From NCBI RefSeq assembly GCF_001435975.1, contig NZ_AYYR01000043.1, positions 1 to 64,000 of the forward strand: a stretch of 64,000 bases of DNA, in the 5' to 3' direction. The position numbers were made by a program, and so were the translations under genes. Below are positions 27,524-35,977 of the stretch, piece by piece. How positions within the stretch are numbered: the stretch's first letter is position 1; each line of letters opens with the position of its first letter. The notes beneath the pieces are model-generated. The model was not told where the DNA came from. It saw only the letters and a list, made by a program, of their open reading frames with translations, and made no database searches. The DNA comes from Secundilactobacillus collinoides DSM 20515 = JCM 1123 (lineage in GTDB: Bacteria; Bacillota; Bacilli; Lactobacillales; Lactobacillaceae).

Positions 27524-27979
27524 ATGCAAGTTAAACATCATTGGTATCTTATGGCCGCAACGGTGGTGCTGGCGTTTACCGGCGTGTTTAGTATTGCGAC
27601 CACGACGCAGGCAGCCACTTGGCATGCGGGGACACCGACCGCGTTAAGGGGCGTTTGGCGGACCAAAACGGCGCATTCAATGCGATATTACATCCACGTT
27701 GGCAAGAGCACATATAACGATGAACAGGTTTATGATACTAAAACCCACAGTTATATCACCGATCCTTTCCGACTGACGCAAGTTGTCTACCACCATAAAT
27801 CAGGCAGTCATTACTACTACATCAAAGGTGCCCATAACACTGAGCCAGGCACCAAAAAAGTGTACTATGTCGTTCATAAAGTGGGCAACAAATTGAAGGA
27901 ACGCGAGTATGGTCAGTCCGTAAAAGGACACTATACAAAAATCAGTGTTAAATATGGTCCATGGCATTACAAAGCATAA
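27524..27979 (+). CDS. Small secreted protein of unknown function
   Basis: The 151-residue protein has a signal peptide (basic start, hydrophobic core, cleavage probably after TQA near residue 30). Its mature domain is rich in Tyr, His and Lys, with 'PTALRGVWRTK' followed by alternating beta-strand-like segments ('SGSHYYYIKG', 'KKVYYVVHKVG'). The LRG-x-W start of the mature part recalls the secreted protein at 117. AGGGGGACG precedes the ATG and a strong terminator follows. Function is unknown, possibly an envelope-associated beta-barrel or lipocalin-like fold. Confidence 0.68.
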   Translation: MQVKHHWYLMAATVVLAFTGVFSIATTTQAATWHAGTPTALRGVWRTKTAHSMRYYIHVGKSTYNDEQVYDTKTHSYITDPFRLTQVVYHHKSGSHYYYIKGAHNTEPGTKKVYYVVHKVGNKLKEREYGQSVKGHYTKISVKYGPWHYKA

Positions 27980-28005
27980 CGAGTGATCAAATAAGAAATA
28001 TTGAA

Positions 28006-28043
28006 CGCAGCCGGCAAGCAATAAATTTCCGGCTGCTTTTTTA
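28006..28043 (+). terminator. Terminator of the small secreted-protein gene
   Basis: GCAGCCGG pairs with CCGGCTGC, followed by TTTTTT. Confidence 0.88.
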
Positions 28044-28059
28044 GATAGTGGGGAGACGC

Positions 28060-28112
28060 CGTTAGAGACCAGAACGTAAAAGTGCCATGGGCTTTTAAAC
28101 GGGTCTCGTGAA
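28060..28112. repeat. Imperfect intergenic palindrome, possible diverged element
   Basis: GAGACC-AAAAG pairs with CTTTT-GGGTCTC around TGCCATGGG. Its left part (CGTTAGAGACCAGAACGTAA) resembles the element after the YczE-like gene at 62279. Confidence 0.4.
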
Positions 28113-28298
28113 CACTCAGGTACAAACTATCATTTTTGTTCAGCGCTTACTGCACGCAATTATGTGAATCACGCGTTATCCTCTTTTTCGATGTCATGTA
28201 AAAAATCTGAATGTCATGTAAAAATGCCTCACATCGAAATAATTAGTCAACACTTGTCAACGAACAACCCCAACACTGTCCCCTATACAACAACGTTC

Positions 28299-28369
28299 TT
28301 GGGCACTTGTTCGACACTTACTAAAATCAAGTGTCCAATCCAGACTTTTCCGGTCGACCCTGCTACACT
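28299..28369 (+). promoter_or_regulatory. osmC-like promoter region with inverted repeat
   Basis: TTGGGCACTTG and CAAGTGTCCAA form an 11-bp imperfect inverted repeat (28299-28338). Further ACACTT or ACTTGT half-sites lie nearby. An extended -10 TGCTACACT ends at 28369, about 30 nt before the start codon. The position fits an operator for a redox-responsive regulator, which is not identified. Confidence 0.4.
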
Positions 28370-28400
28370 GTGCGTAATTAAAGGAGTAGGAGGCACCATC

Positions 28401-28841
28401 ATGACTGAAAAATCTTTGTATCATACGTTTGTTCAGAACCATAACGGTTTAACTGGAACGAGTTTTGTTGAGGGTGACGAGGGACTAGCACTGGGTGTAT
28501 CAAGTTCGTTGATCGACGCGCCGGGCACCAACCCGGAACAATTCATTGCTTTTGCGTTATCTACCTGTTTTAACGCCACGATTCGTATCGTTGAAAATCG
28601 TGGACACACCGCAGCTGATTCACAGTTACGAACACGGGTAGACATTGAAAAAGACACCCCTGGATATCGGTTCATCGTGGAGGCCCAGATCCGCATGCCG
28701 GAACACACCGATACCGAAGCACAGGCAATCATCAATGAAGCATTGAATGAATGCCCGGTGGCAAAATTATTGAAGGAGAACGAAAATGTCACCTTCAAAC
28801 TCGTCGATGAGTTTACCGACGAACCAACATTGGGCGAATAA
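28401..28841 (+). CDS. OsmC/Ohr-family peroxiredoxin-like protein
   Basis: The 146-residue protein has the two redox cysteines of the OsmC superfamily: C56 in 'FALSTCFNATI' and C118 in 'ALNECPVAKLL'. It also has the 'PGTNPEQFIAFALS' helix start. These homodimers reduce organic hydroperoxides using thiols. An upstream in-frame ATG exists at 28164, but AGGAGTAGGAGG directly before 28401 fixes the start there. It is monocistronic with a strong bidirectional terminator after it. Confidence 0.88.
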   Translation: MTEKSLYHTFVQNHNGLTGTSFVEGDEGLALGVSSSLIDAPGTNPEQFIAFALSTCFNATIRIVENRGHTAADSQLRTRVDIEKDTPGYRFIVEAQIRMPEHTDTEAQAIINEALNECPVAKLLKENENVTFKLVDEFTDEPTLGE

Positions 28842-28883
28842 GCACCCGTTTGACCATTCATCTTAAGACAATCGACAACTCAA

Positions 28884-28944
28884 AAAAAGGATCCATGCGC
28901 GAACTGCTGTGCAACACAGTGTTTGGCGCATGGATCCTTTTGAC
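28884..28944. terminator. Bidirectional terminator between convergent genes
   Basis: AAAAGGATCCATGCGC pairs perfectly with GCGCATGGATCCTTTT, flanked by A and T runs. It serves the OsmC gene and the convergent FMN-binding gene. Confidence 0.88.
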
Positions 28945-28948
28945 GTTG

Positions 28949-29350
28949 TTATCCTTGATATAATTCTCCCGCTTTCGGACCTGGATCCAGCGTCCAAATG
29001 GTATCGATATCGATAACACCCGCTGCTTTCGGTGCTGGGTGGTGTCCCGCTTCCGCCCATTTCTGCGCGTTTTCGAAATATTCACCCTCACGATAGAGAA
29101 TGGCTTTACCGCCGAAACGATAGCCGCGCATTTCTTTCAAATTGGCGAACGCAACCAGCACTTTGCCGTTGGCGTCAAGATCCTTCATGATTGTTTTACC
29201 CGTCATCTCGTTATAAATTAAACGATGGTCGTCTAAAACCCGCAAACTCATTTTCGGTCCTAAATCCGGTTCGCCATTTTCATCGACCGTTGCGAGATAG
29301 CCCAAATTATGAGCAATATATGCCTTCATATCATCTGTTAATGTTGCCAT
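28949..29350 (-). CDS. Pyridoxamine 5'-phosphate oxidase-like FMN-binding protein
   Basis: The 133-residue protein is a compact split-barrel flavoprotein. It has 'LGYLATVDENGEPDLGPKMS' (the strand pair around the flavin), 'LIYNEMTGKTIMKDLDANGK' and 'VLVAFANL'. This resembles the small flavin-nucleotide-binding proteins of lactobacilli rather than true PdxH. Start: GGAGGAGAC upstream of the ATG at 29350. It is single-gene, and the reaction is unknown. Confidence 0.82.
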   Translation of the reverse strand: MATLTDDMKAYIAHNLGYLATVDENGEPDLGPKMSLRVLDDHRLIYNEMTGKTIMKDLDANGKVLVAFANLKEMRGYRFGGKAILYREGEYFENAQKWAEAGHHPAPKAAGVIDIDTIWTLDPGPKAGELYQG

Positions 29351-29581
29351 TATATCGTCTCCTCCAAAGATAAGATTGTGATTCTGACCGTTATTATAAG
29401 GCTGTTTTCCCCGTTAGTGTTCAATGACGCCCGCGATTCGCACATCTCAAACACACGTCGCCAAAACTGCAGTCTTTCATGATGAAACCAAAAGAAGTTT
29501 CAGCGCCATTGCGTTTACCTGCTATAATGAAAAAGGCTTTTTTTAAGATAGAAGAGAACACTTAACGATTAGGAGTACATC

Positions 29582-30763
29582 ATGACCAAACCAATGAATA
29601 AAGTATTAAAGGCGCAATTCTTCGTCGACGACCTGTCAGACGATCAAAAGGCCGTTATCACAGACATCAACAGTTACATTAAGCAGGGGCTGAGCGAGAA
29701 GGCCCATTCAATCGCCGTTATCGAAGGTGCTGCCGGTACAGGGAAATCCGTTGTTTTGATGGAGCTTGTCCGCCAGTATATGACCGATAAACGCTACAAG
29801 ACGGCGTTGGTCGTTAACCACCCGGAATTATACAAAGCCTATCGTGAAATGGGCACAGCCATCCCTAATATGGACGTCAGCACCATCCGCCGGCCAACAT
29901 CGCTGATCAACGATGCGGAAAAGAACCACAAAAAGTACGACATCGTCTTCGTTGACGAAGCACACTTGCTGTATTCTAAATCCGAACCTTACGCACACTA
30001 CCGCGGCCAGAACCAGCTGACCGACCTGTTGAACTTGGCTCACGTGGTCATCGCCGTGTACGACTTTGAACAGGTATTCCAATCTAAGATGTACTGGGAT
30101 AAGGATCTCTTGTACAAAACGATTGGCAACCACCCGCACAAGCAGTTTGACATGAATTTCCAGTACCGGATGGTCGCCAGCAACGAACAAGTTGCCTGGA
30201 TGGATGATCTGACAGCTGAAAAGCCCATGAAACCTTTCCCAAACAACAGTAAATTCGAATACAAGGTCTTCGACACAGCTGGTGAGTTGTTTGAAACCAT
30301 TAAAACCCGCAACAAGGAAGTCGGCATGAGTCGGGTCGTTGCCACGTCCGGTTTCCCGCGTATCGACGGCCGCCACAACGTTGAAATGGATACCTTCAGC
30401 CTGCCATGGGATGAATGGGATCCGCAACGGACACCTTGGGCTAAGCGAGAAGGCTCAATCACCCAAGTGGGCACCATCTACACACTGCAAGGCTTTGACC
30501 TAAATTACGTCGGCATGATCATCGGCCCATCGTTTGGCTACGATGCCAAAACGGACACCATGACGGTGATTCCCGAAAAGTATTCACATAAGGAAGTCTT
30601 CAAGAAACGCAAGGATATTCAGTTTTCCCGTGATGAGTACAAGGCGTTTATTGCAAACGTCCTGAACGTACTGATCAAGCGCGGGAAGTATGGGCTTTAC
30701 CTGACCGCCTATGATGAAGCCTTACGAGCACGGTTGATTGAACTCTACAATACCGAAAAGTAA
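29582..30763 (+). CDS. DUF2075-family ATPase/helicase-like protein
   Basis: The 393-residue protein has a P-loop 'GAAGTGKS' (residues 49-56), a Walker B/DEAH motif 'IVFVDEAHLLY' (125-128), and later 'TIYTLQGFDLNYVGMIIGPS', a helicase motif V-like region. This is the DUF2075 family of P-loop NTPases, related to superfamily 1 helicases and the Schlafen-associated ATPase core. Some family members sit in phage-defence islands, but no partner gene is present here. A good AGGAGT site precedes the ATG. Confidence 0.85.
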   Translation: MTKPMNKVLKAQFFVDDLSDDQKAVITDINSYIKQGLSEKAHSIAVIEGAAGTGKSVVLMELVRQYMTDKRYKTALVVNHPELYKAYREMGTAIPNMDVSTIRRPTSLINDAEKNHKKYDIVFVDEAHLLYSKSEPYAHYRGQNQLTDLLNLAHVVIAVYDFEQVFQSKMYWDKDLLYKTIGNHPHKQFDMNFQYRMVASNEQVAWMDDLTAEKPMKPFPNNSKFEYKVFDTAGELFETIKTRNKEVGMSRVVATSGFPRIDGRHNVEMDTFSLPWDEWDPQRTPWAKREGSITQVGTIYTLQGFDLNYVGMIIGPSFGYDAKTDTMTVIPEKYSHKEVFKKRKDIQFSRDEYKAFIANVLNVLIKRGKYGLYLTAYDEALRARLIELYNTEK

Positions 30764-30875
30764 CTTATCGGACTGCACCCGATCTAAAATGTCGCCATGC
30801 AATAAAATGTGCGCAATAGTACATCTAGTTACCTAGCCTAAACATGCGATAAACGGCTGTGTTTCAGTCACATAA

Positions 30876-30921
30876 GCGCCCCTAGTTAAAATCCAAGTTG
30901 GATTTTTAGCTAGGGGCGCTT
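30876..30921 (+). terminator. Terminator of the DUF2075 gene, twin of the hairpin at 2458
   Basis: GCGCCCCTAGTTAAAATCCA pairs with TGGATTTTTAGCTAGGGGCGC, followed by a T-rich stretch. Confidence 0.75.
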
Positions 30922-31005
30922 CTGTTTTGCGGCAAAGCCGCCTTTTAGCCACTCTTTTTGCTACGATTAGTCAACCATTTGCGTATCGCGAAGCTTTCTG
31001 GACAA

Positions 31006-31581
31006 CTACTCTGCTGTCCCCTTCGCCGCAATTCCGGCAAAGATCAAATCCAAGCCAAACTCGAAGGAGTGGTCCGGTTCGGCCATGTCAATCGGACTTT
31101 GAAACGGTGTTGCTTCAAACGATGACTGATCGACCCGCGCGAAATACTGTTCATCAGCCACGAATGACAGCACATAGTTGTTCACTAAATTCCCCACTGC
31201 GGTTGCGTGCGCGGGCGCGATGCCTAACCGCGTAATATGGGTCAGCGAGATCTCAATGAGTTTTGTCCGATACGGCGTGAATGGTGCCGTATTCGAAAAA
31301 ATCTGCGGGGAATCCTGAATGTTTTTGAGTTCGTCACGAAAAACAGTCATTAGTTGCCGCAAATCTGGGTCTTTCATGGACTCAAGGTGCGTGTACACCC
31401 GCTCGGAAATCCCTTCGGAAATTTGTTCCAGTAACTCGTCCTTATTTTTAATATGAAAGTACAGCGAGGCGGCCTTGACGTTTAACTGATCAGCCAGTGC
31501 CCGCATCGACAGCGCTGATAAGCCTTTTGTATTGAGGATATTGATAGCTGCCTGTAGGATCGCGGTGTTATCTATTTTCAT
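31006..31581 (-). CDS. TetR-family repressor of the DUF4097/ABC exporter operon
   Basis: The 191-residue protein has an N-terminal TetR HTH ('GLSALSMRALADQLNVKAAS', then 'LYFHIKNKDELLE') and a C-terminal ligand domain resembling TetR_C_1. It is divergent from the DUF4097/ABC operon. Three CTAAC-N3-GTTAG operators lie in the region: two in the shared promoter gap and one before the ABC gene. It therefore very likely represses itself and the exporter. The inducer is unknown, probably a membrane-active drug given the exporter type. Start: GGGG site before the ATG at 31581. Confidence 0.9.
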   Translation of the reverse strand: MKIDNTAILQAAINILNTKGLSALSMRALADQLNVKAASLYFHIKNKDELLEQISEGISERVYTHLESMKDPDLRQLMTVFRDELKNIQDSPQIFSNTAPFTPYRTKLIEISLTHITRLGIAPAHATAVGNLVNNYVLSFVADEQYFARVDQSSFEATPFQSPIDMAEPDHSFEFGLDLIFAGIAAKGTAE

Positions 31582-31662
31582 ATCGCATCCCCTTTTCTAA
31601 ATCTGATAGGTTCATTTTACCAAAGAATCAAAAACCAAACTGAGAAATATCGAGTAAATCAC

Positions 31663-31714
31663 TTGACATCTTAGACTAACGCTGTTAGATTTAACTATAT
31701 TCTAACACCGTTAG
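31663..31714 (+). promoter_or_regulatory. Promoter with two TetR operators
   Basis: TTGACA at 31663 is followed at 17 nt by TAGATT. CTAACGCTGTTAG (31676-31688) overlaps this promoter and CTAACACCGTTAG (31702-31714) lies 26 bp downstream centre to centre. These inverted repeats recur at 33126. Confidence 0.75.
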
Positions 31715-31773
31715 ATTGATTTGTAAATTCATCACTATCCAATGATTGCCTACAGCAAAGGAGCTGAAAGATT

Positions 31774-33081
31774 ATGAAAAACACGATTGAAACCCTCGTA
31801 GAGACGCAACTCACTGATTATTTTGGAAACGGTCCAAGTTCACCGGCACGTGTATCGCTTTACGACACCGTGCGTCAAACGCTGATCAACGCTGCGCAAA
31901 CTAAAGCGGCGGAAGGCTTATCTCCCGCAGAGGCAGTCGAAGCAGCCTTTGACGAAATGCCAATGCTGTCGTCATTGATTGCCAATACAGATGCTGATCA
32001 GTCAAAGACGGCTTCCCAAACAACAGATGAAGGCAAGACCGCACATCACGCCCACCACATCGACATTGATGAAGATGGTATTCGCGTGGACGACGGCAAA
32101 ACCATGCGGGTCGACAATAAGGGGATCACGTTGAACGAAGGGCGAACCCTGCGTGCTGACGCAAACGGTTTAAAAATCGGCGACCACGTTTTCGGCGTTG
32201 ATCCGACTGATCCGCTAAGTGAGGCTTCGTGGCGCGATGGTGACGATTTCGAGATGCTGCCGCCAAATCAAGACACGCACTTTGACAGCACGTCATTGAA
32301 AACAATTGATATCATGGCGACCCACACAACCCTGAGTGTGTTTCCCACGGATGGTGATGAAGTGCTGATTCGTGAGCGCATCACTGGTTCCAATGACGAT
32401 TATCGGGCACGCACACGAGTCGCTGGTGACACGTTGCAGATCATGCAGGGGACAATTCCCCACTTCTTCCGCCTCCGCGTCTACCTGGACATCTTAATTC
32501 CATCAAACTTCAAGGGCCAAATAAAGATCCGCGCCCACCGCAGCAAACTTGATTTAAAGTCACTGACCGACTTAGAAAACTTGTCGCTCACGGTTGATAG
32601 CGGGACGGTCCGCCTTAATGAGATCACTGCAGCCACACTTGCCGTTCAACTGACTAGTGGTACGATCAGCCTCGCCAAAACCGACGTTCAAACCACATTA
32701 ACGCTTGCAGAAAAAAGCGGCATCGTTAATATGATCGATGTGACCAGTCCCGTTCTGAACATTGTGAACGATAACGGAACTTTCTCCGGCATGGGTCTTC
32801 ACGGTGCAGGCAGTATCACCGGACACGCTGGCACCATTAACGCCCAGTTTGACCAGATCACTGGTGACTGGCAAGTGGAAAATGGCAGCGGCACGATTGC
32901 GTTAACCATGCCAAACACCGATTATTTCTTTGACCTTGAGGCCGCTAACGGCACCGTTAAGGGTCCAAAGGCAACCCAGTATGAACACAACGTTTTAAGT
33001 CTAAAAGAAGGCACTGTTGGCGACCATCCCGAATACCGGCTGACGGTGCGCGCAAAATCCGGAACCATTAACGTTCGCTAG
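31774..33081 (+). CDS. DUF4097-family protein with N-terminal HAAS-like region
   Basis: The 435-residue protein has an N-terminal helical segment ('VRQTLINAAQTKAAEGLSPA', then 'EAVEAAFDEM') like HAAS/DUF1700 modules. A linker with His/Asp repeats follows. The C-terminal half is repetitive beta-strand of the DUF4097 type (residues about 180-435), with short strands such as 'LSLTVDSGTVRLNEI'. LiaX of enterococci has a similar layout and senses envelope damage; this gene could be a comparable sensor. There is no signal peptide. It heads the TetR-controlled operon, about 100 nt before the ABC ATPase, with an internal operator between. Confidence 0.75.
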   Translation: MKNTIETLVETQLTDYFGNGPSSPARVSLYDTVRQTLINAAQTKAAEGLSPAEAVEAAFDEMPMLSSLIANTDADQSKTASQTTDEGKTAHHAHHIDIDEDGIRVDDGKTMRVDNKGITLNEGRTLRADANGLKIGDHVFGVDPTDPLSEASWRDGDDFEMLPPNQDTHFDSTSLKTIDIMATHTTLSVFPTDGDEVLIRERITGSNDDYRARTRVAGDTLQIMQGTIPHFFRLRVYLDILIPSNFKGQIKIRAHRSKLDLKSLTDLENLSLTVDSGTVRLNEITAATLAVQLTSGTISLAKTDVQTTLTLAEKSGIVNMIDVTSPVLNIVNDNGTFSGMGLHGAGSITGHAGTINAQFDQITGDWQVENGSGTIALTMPNTDYFFDLEAANGTVKGPKATQYEHNVLSLKEGTVGDHPEYRLTVRAKSGTINVR

Positions 33082-33125
33082 ACACTTATCGACCGCAGTG
33101 ACGGTCGATCATTTTTGACCAAAAT

Positions 33126-33138
33126 CTAACAGTGTTAG
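33126..33138 (+). promoter_or_regulatory. Third TetR operator, before the ABC ATPase gene
   Basis: CTAACAGTGTTAG matches the CTAAC-N3-GTTAG pattern of the two operators in the divergent promoter. Its presence 45 bp upstream of the ATPase start suggests a second controlled promoter. Confidence 0.7.
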
Positions 33139-33182
33139 TTTGAGGCGATTAATAATTAGTATCACATGAGGAGGAAACACTA

Positions 33183-34139
33183 ATGTCGATGATTACATTG
33201 GATCACGTATCACGTTTTTACAAGGAAGTCCCCGCGGTGGAAGATCTCACATTCCGAGTTGAAAAAGGTGAGATCTTTAGCCTGCTTGGGCCGTCCGGGG
33301 CCGGGAAAACGACCACGATTCGCTTACTGACCACGCTGCTGCCGGTACAGTCCGGTTCCGCGCAGGTTGCCGGACACGATGTCACTAAGGCCGGCAAACA
33401 AGTCCGTGCCAACATTGGCTATATCAGCCAAACCGGCAGCAGTGACCGCACGCGAACAGGCCGGGCCAATCTTCGTCTGATCGGTCGACTATACGGTCTT
33501 TCAGATGCCGCTATCAAAACCAGAACGGCATCCCTCGCGACAATCTTGCAGATCACAGACATTTTAGACCGGCGCGTGAGCACCTACTCAGGCGGTCAGA
33601 AACGGCGCCTCGACATTGCGCTAGGTCTCCTGCATCAGCCGACCGTTTTATTCATGGACGAACCCACCACTGGGCTTGATCCGCAAAATCGAAAGGACCT
33701 GTTGCAATATTTAAAAAAGCTTGCCGGTAACGGTCTCACTATTTTGTTTACGACGCACCTGATGGACGAAGCCGATGTGTTGGCGGACCGTGTGTCAATC
33801 ATTGACCAGGGAAAGATTGTCGCGCTAGACACGCCTGATCATCTTAAGCAGTCTCTGCAGGGTGATATTTTGACGCTGAGTATCGGTGCCCACGACCAAA
33901 CCGTAGCGTCACCCTTAGATGACTTGCCTTATATCCGCAACGTACACCAACTATCAGCCGAAGATTTTCGCATGGAAATTGCCGATAGTGCGGCCAACGT
34001 ACCCGAGGTTTTCCAACGGCTCACGATTGCTGGATTGACGATCCATTCGTTCAGTATCACCAAACCCACGTTAAATGATGTCTTTATCGCTCGTACCGGT
34101 CACGCACCGATCACCAGTGACACCCAAGAAACCAAATAA
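33183..34139 (+). CDS. ABC transporter ATP-binding protein (DrrA/CcmA type)
   Basis: The 318-residue ATPase has Walker A 'GPSGAGKT' (residues 36-43), signature 'YSGGQKRRLD', Walker B 'VLFMDEPTTGLDP' and switch His in 'TTHLMDEAD'. A C-terminal extension of about 90 residues is typical of DrrA-type drug exporters. It pairs with the ABC-2 permease 11 nt downstream. GAGGAGG lies 8 nt before the ATG. The unit probably exports an amphipathic drug or lipid-like compound under TetR control. Confidence 0.93.
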   Translation: MSMITLDHVSRFYKEVPAVEDLTFRVEKGEIFSLLGPSGAGKTTTIRLLTTLLPVQSGSAQVAGHDVTKAGKQVRANIGYISQTGSSDRTRTGRANLRLIGRLYGLSDAAIKTRTASLATILQITDILDRRVSTYSGGQKRRLDIALGLLHQPTVLFMDEPTTGLDPQNRKDLLQYLKKLAGNGLTILFTTHLMDEADVLADRVSIIDQGKIVALDTPDHLKQSLQGDILTLSIGAHDQTVASPLDDLPYIRNVHQLSAEDFRMEIADSAANVPEVFQRLTIAGLTIHSFSITKPTLNDVFIARTGHAPITSDTQETK

Positions 34140-34150
34140 GGAGAATTCCC

Positions 34151-34894
34151 ATGATTAAACAAACTTGGCTCTTTTTCACAAGGCGGCTCATCAAGTCGTT
34201 TCAACAACCCGCAATGCTGTTTATGACCCTGATGACACCGATTCTCTATCTTGTACTGTTTGCGCCGCTGCTGCAACGATTCTCCGGCAGTATGGCCGAT
34301 GTCTTGAATCAGTTCGTTCCCGGCATTCTGATCCTCACCGCGTTTTCCGCAGGGATGGGCACTGGCTGGTACGTTGTTGACGATGACACACAGGACATTT
34401 TAGAGCTCTTTAAAGTGATGCCGATCAACAGCTTTGCGTACGTATTAGGCACCGTCATTTACGATATTATCGGCTTTTTAGTCCCCGCCGCCATTCTCAT
34501 TATCGGGGCTGCCTGGCGCGGGTTTACGATCCACATTGAAGGGTTATCGGTCTTGTTACTGCTTGGCACCGTGTTCGCATTAGCCGTCTCATCGCTGACC
34601 GCTTGGGTCGGCCTGAAAATTCGAAATACGGGTGCTGTCGGCGGCATCGTCAGCGGTATCCAGCTGCCGCTCATGTTATTATCCGGCGTCATGCTGCCCA
34701 TTTCCTACGGCCCGCATTGGTTGCGCACGATTGCCCAGTTTAACCCGATGTACTACGTCGTCAAAGGTGCCCAGGCCTTCAATCAAGGGACGTTCGATTC
34801 AAAATGGGGCGTGAGCGGTTTTGCCGTTTCACTGGTCCTGCTGCTGATTGGGCTGCTTATCAGTACACACAGTTACCGAAAACTGCGCATCTAA
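34151..34894 (+). CDS. ABC-2 type permease (DrrB type)
   Basis: The 247-residue membrane protein has six predicted helices. The ABC-2 family hallmarks are 'PAMLFMTLMTPILYLVLF' in the first helix region, the central 'VPGILILTAFSAGMGTGW', and the C-terminal 'PLMLLSGVMLPISYGPHWL' with 'NPMYYVVKGAQAF'. It forms the membrane part of the exporter with the ATPase immediately upstream. A terminator follows at 34937. Confidence 0.92.
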   Translation: MIKQTWLFFTRRLIKSFQQPAMLFMTLMTPILYLVLFAPLLQRFSGSMADVLNQFVPGILILTAFSAGMGTGWYVVDDDTQDILELFKVMPINSFAYVLGTVIYDIIGFLVPAAILIIGAAWRGFTIHIEGLSVLLLLGTVFALAVSSLTAWVGLKIRNTGAVGGIVSGIQLPLMLLSGVMLPISYGPHWLRTIAQFNPMYYVVKGAQAFNQGTFDSKWGVSGFAVSLVLLLIGLLISTHSYRKLRI

Positions 34895-34936
34895 CACAAA
34901 GCCTGATGATGACGTCCTGAAATCACTACCCAAATC

Positions 34937-34990
34937 AAAAGTCGCCACGATTTGCCCGATTTAGTTTCGAGGCAAACATGGCGACTTTTT
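34937..34990 (+). terminator. Terminator of the ABC exporter operon
   Basis: AAAGTCGCCA and TGGCGACTTTTT form the stem, with inner TTTGCC/GGCAAA pairing. Confidence 0.85.
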
Positions 34991-35020
34991 GGTCTTTAGT
35001 TGCTATTTTCAAAGGCCAGA

Positions 35021-35689
35021 CTATTTTTGTTGTTTTTGATACGTTTCCCAGTTGGGGGCACCCGCATTCAGGGCCGTAAGCATTTGCTCAAAATGGCTCG
35101 TTTGTGTTGCTTCGCGGACCGGCGCATAAATGTATCTCGCCCATTCCCGTTTGTATCCCGGCGTGAGTTGTTCAAAAAACGTTGCGGCGCGCTGTTGCCC
35201 GCTGGTGTGCTGCAATCGGCTCTGCAACTCAGGAATGCGCTCGACATAGTCCGCCACCCGTTGTGAAGGTGTCGTTCTTGGCCGTGGCGATGACGCCAGC
35301 CATTTGAGATCAACCATTGTAAAATCGGCGTTAAAACTGCGCATCCGTGAAAATTTGAGCCCAGTTGCGGCAACTTCCCCAGTATCTTCGTTAACTGACA
35401 ATCCGTTAAATAACGCATCACGATTGACCCCTGGATACCGTTTGCTGGCCATCTTCGGATAGAGGAGATAAATCGTGCCGTTCTCAGTTAAACTGTGCGC
35501 ATCCGCTATGCGCGCCAATGCGGTTTTGATTTGCGGAACGGAAAATCCAAACAGCACCAGCAGATCAGTCGCAGTGGTCGCCTCAGGTTGAATATGCAAC
35601 TGACTAAACTGGGTCTCAAGTTCAGCTGGTAAATGTTCAACAGCAATGTTGTCGTGTTTAGTGAAGCCCAATCTTTCCAATTCATTCAT
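35021..35689 (-). CDS. YdeI/OmpD-associated family protein
   Basis: The 222-residue protein ends with the conserved bacteriocin-protection/YdeI motif 'LTPGYKREWARYIYAPVREA' and a C-terminal helix 'HFEQMLTALNAG'. The first half resembles DUF3052-type domains ('GFSVPQIKTALARIADAHSL', then 'IYLLYPKM'). Relatives are linked to stress or cationic-peptide tolerance, without a known reaction. The ATG at 35689 has GGAGGG 8 nt upstream; the longer frame to 35722 is not needed. A parS-like palindrome is about 150 bp upstream. Confidence 0.72.
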   Translation of the reverse strand: MNELERLGFTKHDNIAVEHLPAELETQFSQLHIQPEATTATDLLVLFGFSVPQIKTALARIADAHSLTENGTIYLLYPKMASKRYPGVNRDALFNGLSVNEDTGEVAATGLKFSRMRSFNADFTMVDLKWLASSPRPRTTPSQRVADYVERIPELQSRLQHTSGQQRAATFFEQLTPGYKREWARYIYAPVREATQTSHFEQMLTALNAGAPNWETYQKQQK

Positions 35690-35839
35690 GTGCGTTTCCC
35701 TCCGTCTATTAACTATGGCCAATGGGTCAAAATGACATCCGTGCGCTGATGGTCATCGATAGAAACTCGCTTTGCGGTATGATCAAACTTAGAATCAGCA
35801 TCAACGTCGCACTCGACTCACAATATAACCATCTCAAAA

Positions 35840-35855
35840 TGTTTCACATGAAACA
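35840..35855. other. parS-like palindrome
   Basis: TGTTTCACATGAAACA differs from the canonical TGTTTCACGTGAAACA at one central base. It is intergenic. Confidence 0.65.
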
Positions 35856-35977
35856 TTTTTCCCTTTCGAATCCAGTTCATCGCACGTTTAGTATACAGCT
35901 ATAATGAACAATCGTGGTGTTCAAGACTCGATACCAAATTGGCAAGTCGTTGCGGTTAGTGGTTGTGTGATGGTTTG

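Noticed and set aside
30876-30921. Transposon end
   Set aside because: The hairpin lies at terminator distance from a stop codon and has a T-rich tail, so a terminator is the simpler reading, although the shared sequence with 2458 remains notable.
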